A DNA stretch of 5,192 bases from UMGS973 sp963609975. GTDB lineage: Bacteria > Bacillota > Clostridia > Peptostreptococcales > Anaerovoracaceae. Shown here piece by piece: positions 1 through 5,192 of the stretch. The DNA is taken from NCBI GenBank assembly GCA_963609975.1, contig CAVDMD010000149.1:1-5192 (forward strand). Direction: 5' to 3'. Below the pieces are notes generated by a model, which was not told where the DNA came from, made no database searches, and saw only the letters and a list, made by a program, of their open reading frames with translations. A program made the position numbers and the translations under genes. The stretch's first letter is position 1. Every line of letters begins with the position of its first letter.

Positions 1-1318
1 CACTGTTACGGTAACGCTTGCCTGCAGTACGGACGGGGCAAGCATATATTATGATGACGGGACAAACGCGATAAACAAATCAGCGCAGACTCTCTATGAA
101 AAACCGTTTACAATAGATGTTACGGGCAGAGACCTTGCAAAGGATCCTGTCGTTATACGCACTCACGCAGTCAAAGAAGGCTGTACGGACGAGGGCGAAC
201 AGACGGCATATTACTATCAGACAGCGCCGAAGCTTGAAAAAACAGCAGAGTATACGGCAGCCGGCACAGAGGACATTGTTCTTGAAGCAGGCGATGCCGT
301 AAGTGACAGAACATGGTATGACTGGACGGCCAAAATCACAGGAATAGCATACAAACTGACAGAAGCAGATGAGTACAGCAGTCTTGCCGCATCTGACTAT
401 ACCGTTGACAGAGCGGGAAGAAAAATAGTCATAAAAGCAGGAGGCATCACGCTTCCGGGAATGTACAACCTGCAGGTGAGCGCAACAGGCTACAGGGACA
501 GGACCATGAATATAACGATAAAGGGCAGCACTCCTGAAATTACGGCGGACGAATACTATATATACGGAGAGGAGATACAGCTTCATGTCGGTGGGGATTC
601 TTTGGAATATGCGCGAAATGCAGGCCTCAAGATATCTTCAAAAGGCGATACTGCCAAAACTTCCGTAAGCTCGGTATATATAGACAGAAGCAGAGAAGGC
701 CTGCTGGTTGTCAGAGAGGAATACTTTAAGCTGAGAAGCAGCGCTGTTAAGGCATCGGGAGAATACACGGTATATGTCAACAACGGCAGCTATACGCCAA
801 ACAGTATCAGCGTTGATATATCCGTTGCGGACAAAGACAAAATTGACGCATTTGATGCAAAAGCGGCAGAGCTTGCGGAGGTGACGGAGGTAAACAGTGA
901 TAATTACACGGAAGCATCTGAGCTGTTTGATATGTACGGTCTGCTTACGGACAGAGAAAAAACCCTTGCAGGTGAGGAAAGCATAAGCACAGCTGAGAGG
1001 CTGTCCGAAAGCTATGAGGCGGTAAAACAGGCAAAATTCAAAGCCTCGAAACCAAAGATAACTCTGGCGCTGTCCAAGACAAAGATAAAAGTATCATGGG
1101 CAGAGATTGATGATGCAGACGGATATATTGTATACAGAAGCGACAAAAAAACAGGGAAATTCAAAAAAACAGCAACTGTAAAATCCGTATCGTATACAGA
1201 CAAAAAAATCACAAAAGGCAGAACCTACAGATACAAGATAAGAGCATACAAAAATACGGACAGCGGTAAAATATACAGCGCATATTCGGCTGTAAAATAC
1301 AAGAAGGTGAAGAAATGA
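1..1318 (+). CDS. Exported multidomain surface protein, C-terminal part (CHB_HEX_C, two DUF1533-like modules, helical linker, Fn3)
   Basis: The reading frame is open from base 2 to the TGA at 1316-1318 (438 visible residues), so the N-terminus lies left of the window; the ATG at 461 is internal. Visible residues 1-70 match the chitobiase/beta-hexosaminidase C-terminal-like pattern (TVTLACSTDGASIYY, then VVIRTHAVKEGCTDE). Residues about 86-175 and 179-275 look like two tandem Ig-like modules of the DUF1533/Shr Hb-interacting type, the first ending in GMYNLQVSATGYRD and the second in GEYTVYVNNGSY. Residues 276-345 are acidic and helical, with the LTDREK pattern of linkers between surface modules. 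Residues 350-438 are an Fn3 domain (KVSWAEIDDADGYIVYR, GRTYRYKIRAYK) with a lysine-rich end. No sortase motif or C-terminal membrane anchor is seen. The stop overlaps the next start, so it is probably co-translated with gene 2. The domain types suggest binding or scaffolding, not catalysis. Ligand and full length are unknown; a signal peptide is assumed but lies outside the window. Confidence 0.9.
   Translation, partial: TVTVTLACSTDGASIYYDDGTNAINKSAQTLYEKPFTIDVTGRDLAKDPVVIRTHAVKEGCTDEGEQTAYYYQTAPKLEKTAEYTAAGTEDIVLEAGDAVSDRTWYDWTAKITGIAYKLTEADEYSSLAASDYTVDRAGRKIVIKAGGITLPGMYNLQVSATGYRDRTMNITIKGSTPEITADEYYIYGEEIQLHVGGDSLEYARNAGLKISSKGDTAKTSVSSVYIDRSREGLLVVREEYFKLRSSAVKASGEYTVYVNNGSYTPNSISVDISVADKDKIDAFDAKAAELAEVTEVNSDNYTEASELFDMYGLLTDREKTLAGEESISTAERLSESYEAVKQAKFKASKPKITLALSKTKIKVSWAEIDDADGYIVYRSDKKTGKFKKTATVKSVSYTDKKITKGRTYRYKIRAYKNTDSGKIYSAYSAVKYKKVKK
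1304..1309 (+). promoter_or_regulatory. Ribosome binding site of gene 2 (AAGGTG)
   Basis: AAGGTG lies five bases before the ATG at 1315, inside the last codons of gene 1. It is a weaker Shine-Dalgarno match than those of the next two genes. The start codon shares bases with the gene 1 stop (ATGA), so initiation is probably helped by ribosomes terminating on gene 1. Confidence 0.6.
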
Positions 1319-2682
1319 AAAAAAGTTTGAGAATTTTAATCTGCGCAGCTTTTATAGCACTTTGTGCGGTGTCATTTGCGGGAGCAAAAACAGCAAGCTC
1401 GGATGCGGTATCAAACGTGTTTTTTTACGCTGAGGATTCAGCGGGCAAAGCTGCGCTGGTGACGGTAATGGATCTGGATGAACTTGATATAAACGCGCAC
1501 GGACAGGAAAACGGCAGCAGCTTTATGTCGCTTACAATAGACAGATTTCCTACGGTTCACTACTGCGAGGGCATAGGATATACTCTCGATGAGCTTTATC
1601 AGGAGGCCGTAAACAAGGCGGCTGACGAGGGTATAATACAAAACGTTCAGGAGCTGAAATTCGAGGGAGACAACCGAATATACCTCAAAAGCACGGATGA
1701 CAAGGACTACAAGGAAAACTACGACAACTATACATACAAAGAACTCTACGGAGCTGACAGATATTACTTCCCCGCTCTTTATGACGCGTTTATGAAATAC
1801 GGCAAAAACTATACAAAAAACGAGGCTGTTGTAAATGAAATATGGGAATCGGGAATTAAAATGCCTGCAGTGGTGGCAGTCAAATCATACGGCGGCAGAG
1901 TTACCAACCTGATAGAAGAAGGCGTTTTCACATCTGATGTGACGGGTGGAGAACTTGCCGGAGGACTTGCAGATCGCCTTGACAGACTTAATGTGCTCAG
2001 AATAATAATTCCTCAGACTGAAGATGATATGCGAAATGCAAACAGTACCACAAACAATATCCGCAAATGGATATATGATATGAAGCTTGTGACGGCCGGC
2101 AAATCACCGATTAAATCAAAAGGCACAGTGGCGGCTCCTTCCTGCAGACTTGAACTTAAGGGCAGTACACTGACAGTGACGATGTCCTGTGCCACCGAAG
2201 GAGCTGTAATATATCATTCAATAAACGGAGACAGATTTACAAACACGCCGCAGTATAAATATACAGGTCCGATAGTTATAGAAAACTACAGCGGAGATCC
2301 GGTGAACATAGTTATGCGCGCTGTCAAAAAAGGATACGATGACAAAGGCGCGGTATCCAAAGTATGCAGCAGCAAAACAGCAAAAGCTGAAACTCTTGCA
2401 GTCAAAAGTTTTAAGCTGACTGCGCCCGGAGGCAAAAAAATAAAGGCTTCATGGAAAAAAACATCGGGCGCGTCGGGATACCAGATTAAAACGGCAACAG
2501 ATAAAAACTTTACAAAAAACAGCAAAACATACACAGTCAAATCGCCAGTGCAGACATACACTGTCAAATCACTCAAAGCAGGCAAAACATATTACGGCAA
2601 AATAAGGACATACAAAACCATAGACGGAGTGAAATATTACGGCAGCTGGAGCAGCGTCAAAAAGATTAAGGTAAAAAAATAA
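1315..2682 (+). CDS. Secreted protein: possible degenerate sulfite-oxidase-like domain, CHB_HEX_C module and C-terminal Fn3
   Basis: Complete protein of 455 residues. The start is fixed by the ATGA overlap with gene 1 and by a classical signal peptide (MKKSLR, hydrophobic core 7-22, likely cleavage after AGA at residue 24). Neither core cysteine sits in a good lipobox, so it is probably not a lipoprotein. Residues about 33-260 are not confidently recognised. The order of EGIGYTLDELYQEA (85-98), the strand near 113-124, YKELYGADRYYFP (141-153), MPAVVAVKSYGG (183-194), LRIIIPQ (228-234) and a closing WIYDMKLVTAG resembles the sulfite-oxidase/molybdopterin-like fold seen in clostridial surface proteins. 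No cysteine lies where the molybdenum ligand would be expected, so it is probably non-catalytic. Residues about 272-353 are CHB_HEX_C (TLTVTMSCATEGAVIYHSINGD, given here as two halves: TLTVTMSCATEG and AVIYHSINGD). Residues 362-455 are Fn3, ending in YYGSWSSVKKIKVKK. The CHB_HEX_C module resembles that of gene 1, suggesting paralogy. Likely role: cell-surface or wall-associated binding protein; ligand unknown. Confidence 0.93.
   Translation: MKKSLRILICAAFIALCAVSFAGAKTASSDAVSNVFFYAEDSAGKAALVTVMDLDELDINAHGQENGSSFMSLTIDRFPTVHYCEGIGYTLDELYQEAVNKAADEGIIQNVQELKFEGDNRIYLKSTDDKDYKENYDNYTYKELYGADRYYFPALYDAFMKYGKNYTKNEAVVNEIWESGIKMPAVVAVKSYGGRVTNLIEEGVFTSDVTGGELAGGLADRLDRLNVLRIIIPQTEDDMRNANSTTNNIRKWIYDMKLVTAGKSPIKSKGTVAAPSCRLELKGSTLTVTMSCATEGAVIYHSINGDRFTNTPQYKYTGPIVIENYSGDPVNIVMRAVKKGYDDKGAVSKVCSSKTAKAETLAVKSFKLTAPGGKKIKASWKKTSGASGYQIKTATDKNFTKNSKTYTVKSPVQTYTVKSLKAGKTYYGKIRTYKTIDGVKYYGSWSSVKKIKVKK
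2164..2373 (+). other. CHB_HEX_C (Fn3-associated) domain coding segment of gene 2
   Basis: This segment encodes residues 284-353. It follows the same pattern as the left edge of the window (bases 2-211): a TVT strand, a Cys-[SA]-T-[DE]-G-A turn, an IYY or IYH strand, a polar loop, then a strand with the pattern V-I/M-R-x-x-A-V-K followed by a Gly and a short tail. The matching modules in adjacent genes suggest descent from a common ancestor. In glycosidases this module is an accessory beta-sandwich, not the catalytic part. Confidence 0.6.
2527..2570 (+). repeat. Short direct repeat, 17 bases with 27-base period
   Basis: The 17-base unit ACATACACAGTCAAATC at 2527-2543 recurs at 2554-2570 with one mismatch. 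The offset is 27 bases, so the frame is kept, and the peptide TYTVKS is encoded twice (residues 405-410 and 414-419) on neighbouring strands of the Fn3 domain. It could be a small in-frame duplication or convergence on a favoured strand sequence. Confidence 0.6.
2636..2663 (+). repeat. 28-base identical segment, copy 1 (Fn3 C-terminal motif of gene 2)
   Basis: These 28 bases are identical to 4136-4163 and encode the Y-G-S-W-S-S-V-K-K end of the Fn3 domain. The similarity extends upstream without gaps at a constant 1500-base offset: a second identical block begins at 2581 and 4081, with weaker identity between. This marks the C-terminal modules of genes 2 and 3 as recent relatives, or as kept alike by recombination. 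Confidence 0.85.
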
Positions 2683-2687
2683 AGGAG
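2681..2687 (+). promoter_or_regulatory. Ribosome binding site of gene 3 (AAAGGAG)
   Basis: AAAGGAG is a strong Shine-Dalgarno match, seven bases before the ATG at 2695. Its first two bases are the last two of the gene 2 stop TAA (2680-2682), an arrangement that favours translational coupling. Confidence 0.85.
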
Positions 2688-2694
2688 AGAGGCA

Positions 2695-4179
2695 ATGAAG
2701 CATATCAGAATACTGATTATCGCACTGCTTGCTGCAGCGCTGCCTGTCGTCTGCTTTGCAGGCGGCACGACGCTTAGCATATCAAAACCGGCCCATGTTA
2801 TATGCTCTGTGGGAGATGACGAAAGCAGCAGAACAGTCACATGGTGGGCGCCTTATGAGGATGCGGAGGCAGAGCTTTTGTACGGTGAAAACGACGATTT
2901 ATCGGATGCAGTCACCGCAAAGGCAACGGAGGTGTGCAGCAGGCAGGGGATGTTTGATGACTGCAGCGGTTACAGAATATATGAGGCCGAAATGAGGAAC
3001 CTGCAGCCGGGATGCGACTATTACTACAAAGTGACCGGAGACCATATCAGGCAGACCCATGTGGCAGATACCTCCGGCGGCTTCTCATTTTTGTATTTCG
3101 GTGATGCTCAGTACAATAAATCTGCAGATGATTACGATCTGTGGCAGGAGCTTTTTGAGAGCGCATACAGCCGCAGCACATCTGCCGCATTTGTGATGCT
3201 GGGAGGAGATATGGTAAACTTCGGACAGGATGATGCCGAGTGGGATGCGTTTCTTCAGAGAGCCGGCGATGTTCTTTCAAAGGTGCCTGCAGCCGCAGCA
3301 GCGGGCAATCACGAATGCAATGCACAGGATACATATAAGCCGGAGATGATGCTCGATATATTTGCGTTTCCGCAAAACGGACCTGAAGGCTTCAAAGAGG
3401 AGTTTTACTCCTTTGACTACGGGGACTGTCATATACAGGTTCTGAACTCGGATGTTTTTGAGCAGCTTGCAAGAAAAAAAATAAATACAGCTGCGGTTGA
3501 AAAAATAAACAGCTGGATTAAACAGGACCTTAAAAACACGGACAAAAAATGGAAGGTGGCTGTAACCCATCACCCTGCCTATGCGGTTGTGGACGATACC
3601 ATTGCCGTGCAGGTTATGAAATACTGGGAACCCATATTCAGCGCACAGGGAGCAGACCTTGTGCTTTGCGGACATCAGCACGTATATATGAGGACCAAAA
3701 ACATTAACGGCGTCACCTATGTAATGGGTGTTTCGGGAAACAAGCTGTATTCGGACAGAAAACTGACCTATGCAGCCTGCTCCAAAGAATATGTGTCCAA
3801 TTACCAGACAGTAAGCATTCAGAATGATACGATGACTGTAAAATCCCTTGACAAAGACGGCAATGCTCTTGATGAGTTTAAGCTGACGGTCAAAGGCCGG
3901 CTTGCAGTCAAAGGCCTTGCTGTTAAAACAGCCGGCTCAGGCAAAATAACGGTGTCGTGCGACAAAAACGGACATTCAGACGGCAGGCAGATAAAAATAA
4001 GCAGCAGCAAAAGCTTCAAAAGCAATGTTAAAGCATACAAAATAAGCGGCAGCAAAAAAACCGTGACAGGTCTCAAAAAAGGCAAAACATATTATATTAA
4101 ACTGCGCAATTACAGAATGATTGACGGGAAGCTGCATTACGGCAGCTGGAGCAGCGTCAAAAAAATAAAAGTGAAATAG
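2695..4179 (+). CDS. Secreted purple-acid-phosphatase-like metallophosphoesterase with C-terminal Fn3
   Basis: Complete protein of 494 residues, predicted to hydrolyse phosphate esters outside the cell with a two-metal centre. The start is set by the strong ribosome binding site and a signal peptide (MKHIR, core 6-19, likely cleavage after CFA at residue 22). Residues about 28-125 form the N-terminal Fn3-like domain of purple acid phosphatases (TVTWW at 48-51 area, MRNLQPGCDYYYKVTGD at 100-116). The calcineurin-like core spans about 130-350: GDAQY (136-140, D137), GGDMVN (170-175, D172), GNHE (204-207), VTHHP (290-294) and GHQH (326-329). Residues about 365-400 match the purple acid phosphatase C-terminal extension (dTMTVKSLDKDGNALDEF). 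Residues 402-494 add an Fn3 ending in HYGSWSSVKKIKVK, like gene 2. Motif II has Asn175 where classical plant and animal enzymes have the iron-binding Tyr, and motif I has D-x-Q; both fit the bacterial PAP-like branch as I recall it. Substrate is unknown; phosphate scavenging or nucleotide or phytate breakdown are possibilities. No Pho-type operator is visible. Confidence 0.95.
   Translation: MKHIRILIIALLAAALPVVCFAGGTTLSISKPAHVICSVGDDESSRTVTWWAPYEDAEAELLYGENDDLSDAVTAKATEVCSRQGMFDDCSGYRIYEAEMRNLQPGCDYYYKVTGDHIRQTHVADTSGGFSFLYFGDAQYNKSADDYDLWQELFESAYSRSTSAAFVMLGGDMVNFGQDDAEWDAFLQRAGDVLSKVPAAAAAGNHECNAQDTYKPEMMLDIFAFPQNGPEGFKEEFYSFDYGDCHIQVLNSDVFEQLARKKINTAAVEKINSWIKQDLKNTDKKWKVAVTHHPAYAVVDDTIAVQVMKYWEPIFSAQGADLVLCGHQHVYMRTKNINGVTYVMGVSGNKLYSDRKLTYAACSKEYVSNYQTVSIQNDTMTVKSLDKDGNALDEFKLTVKGRLAVKGLAVKTAGSGKITVSCDKNGHSDGRQIKISSSKSFKSNVKAYKISGSKKTVTGLKKGKTYYIKLRNYRMIDGKLHYGSWSSVKKIKVK
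4136..4163 (+). repeat. 28-base identical segment, copy 2 (Fn3 C-terminal motif of gene 3)
   Basis: This is the second copy of the segment at 2636-2663, exactly 1500 bases downstream and in the same reading frame. It encodes the last strand of the Fn3 domain of the phosphoesterase. After it the two genes diverge at the base level while still encoding K-I-K-V-K. Confidence 0.85.
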
Positions 4180-4183
4180 GAGG
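4178..4183 (+). promoter_or_regulatory. Ribosome binding site of gene 4 (AGGAGG)
   Basis: AGGAGG is a full consensus Shine-Dalgarno, eight bases before the GTG at 4192. It begins inside the gene 3 stop TAG (4177-4179). This strong site decides in favour of the GTG start over the in-frame ATG at 4231, which would cut through the signal peptide. Confidence 0.9.
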
Positions 4184-4191
4184 GGGCTGCT

Positions 4192-5192
4192 GTGAAAAAA
4201 AGAATACTGTCTTTAATAATCTCATTTGTAATGATTGCTGTTTTCTCTGCAGGAGCCGGAACGCCGGTGTATGCGGCATCATCCTCGTGGGACGGCAAAA
4301 GCATCGATGTGAGCTGGTTTTCACCCGAAAAGAGCGAGTATCATATATCAACGGGCGCGCAGCTTGCAGGTCTTGCGGCACTGGTAAATGGTATATACAA
4401 CAAAGGCTGCAAAGTCACCGCAGGTCAGAAATCGTATATTACAGACAACAAAAGCGTCAACGACAGAAGCTCAGGGCCGGGCGGCAACAACCTGAGTACA
4501 GCGGAATACCATTACGGAGCATATAACTTTGCAGGCAAAACAGTATACCTTGATGCGGATATTGACATGAGCGCCGGCAACTATATGCCTGTGGGCGGCC
4601 AGTATCTCATGGAAAAAGAAAACTTCGACACAAAAATAAGTTCATCATTCTGCGGCACATTTGACGGACAGGGTCATATCGTAAATATAAGGTGCGACAG
4701 GCACTGCAAGGCAAAATACGGAGATGGTTCATCCGTGGGCCTTATAGGCAGACTCGGCGTGCATGACAATGATGAGGTCCCTGCAGGCTCCCCGACTGTG
4801 CGGAATGTCATAGTCACAGGATATATATATGCAAACCGTTCGGTAGGTGGTATAGTAGGCAAGATAGGACAGACCGAAAACGGAGGCACAATTGAAAACT
4901 GTGCCAATTACGCAGACATAAACAACACAGATGCCAAAGGCATAGGAGGCATAGCAGGAGCTGCGTGGAATGCAGGAGAGATCAGAAACTGTTTTAACAG
5001 AGGCAGGATTTCATCCACATACAGGTGTCCCGCGGGAGGTATAGCAGGCTCCAACGAAATAACGGTAAAAAACTGCTACAGTACAGGCAAAGTTACGGCG
5101 GCAAACGACAGCTATGCAATGGCAATCGGCTCCAATAACGGCGGTATGCCCAAAGTGACAGACTGCTGCTGGCTTGCCGGCAGCGCGCCGGG
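4192..5192 (+). CDS. Secreted GLUG-repeat beta-helix protein, N-terminal part
   Basis: The frame is open from GTG 4192 to the right edge (333 whole codons plus two bases). A signal peptide is clear: MKKR, hydrophobic core 5-20, likely cleavage after VYA at residue 28. The mature N-terminus has WDGKSIDVSWF (33-43) and ISTGAQLAGLAALVNG (52-67), then an insertion of about 40 polar residues, then FAGKTVYLDADIDMS (113-127) and FCGTFDGQGHIVNI (153-166). This is the standard lead-in to GLUG domains in bacterial surface proteins. Repeats follow at about 215-244, 248-274, 278-303 and a weaker one at 307-332. They carry VGGIVG, IGGIAG, AGGIAG and MAIGSN cores and end in ENC, RNC, KNC and TDC. GLUG repeats form stacked strands and occur in adhesin-like and other extracellular proteins; no catalytic motif is visible. 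Genes 1-3 suggest it may also end in an Fn3 module, but that part is outside the window. Confidence 0.93.
   Translation, partial: MKKRILSLIISFVMIAVFSAGAGTPVYAASSSWDGKSIDVSWFSPEKSEYHISTGAQLAGLAALVNGIYNKGCKVTAGQKSYITDNKSVNDRSSGPGGNNLSTAEYHYGAYNFAGKTVYLDADIDMSAGNYMPVGGQYLMEKENFDTKISSSFCGTFDGQGHIVNIRCDRHCKAKYGDGSSVGLIGRLGVHDNDEVPAGSPTVRNVIVTGYIYANRSVGGIVGKIGQTENGGTIENCANYADINNTDAKGIGGIAGAAWNAGEIRNCFNRGRISSTYRCPAGGIAGSNEITVKNCYSTGKVTAANDSYAMAIGSNNGGMPKVTDCCWLAGSAP
4834..5187 (+). repeat. GLUG repeat array (three clear units and one weak unit, continuing past the edge)
   Basis: The units encode residues 215-244, 248-274, 278-303 and 307-332, with a period of about 26-33 residues. Each has a G-G-I-x-G type turn followed 12-17 residues later by a strand ending in Asn-Cys or Asp-Cys. 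The protein pattern repeats but the DNA has diverged, so this is an old array and not a recent tandem duplication. Confidence 0.8.

Noticed and set aside
461..463. ATG as the start of gene 1
   Set aside because: The frame is open back to the window edge and encodes continuous recognisable domains upstream, and the ATG falls inside the closing strand of an Ig-like module (LPGMYNLQV).
80..586. Minus-strand open frame of 168 codons opposite gene 1
   Set aside because: It is antisense to a well-supported coding frame, its translation is Cys- and Phe-rich with no domain pattern, and no good ribosome binding site was noted.
1318..1324. A7 runs at gene starts (also 4195-4201 and inside Fn3 domains) as programmed slippage sites
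   Set aside because: AAA is the favoured Lys codon throughout, the runs encode normal Lys residues of signal peptides and Fn3 domains, and no alternative frame downstream gives a meaningful product.
1315..2760. Lipoprotein signals in genes 2 and 3 (Cys10, Cys17 in gene 2; Cys20 in gene 3)
   Set aside because: None has a small residue directly before the Cys as a lipobox needs (IC, LC and VC are seen), while ordinary A-x-A or C-F-A cleavage sites follow.
3277..3681. Minus-strand open frame of 134 codons opposite the phosphoesterase core
   Set aside because: The plus strand here encodes the conserved GNHE, THHP and GHQH motifs, so the antisense frame is a shadow.
4177..4194. Readthrough of the TAG to fuse genes 3 and 4, which are in the same frame
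   Set aside because: Gene 4 has its own consensus ribosome binding site and signal peptide, and no readthrough signal is visible; a signal sequence in mid-protein would make little sense.
4231..4233. ATG as the start of gene 4
   Set aside because: It would remove the basic N-terminus and half the hydrophobic core of the signal peptide, while the GTG at 4192 has a consensus AGGAGG at eight bases.
4157..5192. Other-frame open frames over gene 4 (minus 4157-4381, plus 4287-4526, minus 4674-4907)
   Set aside because: They overlap the GLUG protein in other frames, are rich in Arg and Gln or Pro as expected for shifted reading, and have no supporting start signals.

Overview
The window is one uninterrupted stretch of plus-strand coding sequence holding four genes, with the first cut by the left edge and the last by the right edge. 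All four appear to be exported, modular proteins; three carry a visible signal peptide and the fourth is missing its N-terminus. The style points to a low-to-mid GC Gram-positive anaerobe of the Clostridia (Bacillota), probably from a gut or oral community. The signs are strong AGGAGG-type ribosome binding sites, heavy use of AAA, ATA and AGA codons, composition judged by eye at about mid-40s percent GC, and lysine-rich fibronectin type III (Fn3) modules at protein C-termini. The genus cannot be told from this window.

Layout: (1) 1-1318 is the C-terminal part of a large surface protein: a chitobiase/beta-hexosaminidase C-terminal-like (CHB_HEX_C) module, two Ig-like modules resembling DUF1533/Shr Hb-interacting domains, a helical linker and a terminal Fn3. 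(2) 1315-2682 is a complete 455-residue secreted protein: an N-terminal domain that may be a degenerate sulfite-oxidase/molybdopterin-like fold, then CHB_HEX_C, then Fn3. (3) 2695-4179 is a complete 494-residue secreted purple-acid-phosphatase-like metallophosphoesterase with a C-terminal Fn3. (4) 4192-5192 is the N-terminal 333 residues of a secreted GLUG-repeat beta-helix protein.

The genes are packed as a translationally coupled operon. Genes 1 and 2 overlap by ATGA. Genes 2/3 and 3/4 are each separated by exactly 12 bases, with the Shine-Dalgarno sequence overlapping the upstream stop codon. No promoter or terminator is visible, so both ends of the transcript lie outside the window. No RNA gene, insertion sequence or CRISPR array was seen, and no gene-free stretch exceeds 12 bases.

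The linking theme is the C-terminal Fn3 module shared by the first three proteins. In genes 2 and 3 its end is identical over 28 bases. This suggests a common surface-retention or display module joined to different heads: binding or scaffold domains in genes 1 and 2, and an enzyme in gene 3. The fourth protein would add an adhesive or repeat scaffold. The joint function is not known and is inference only.
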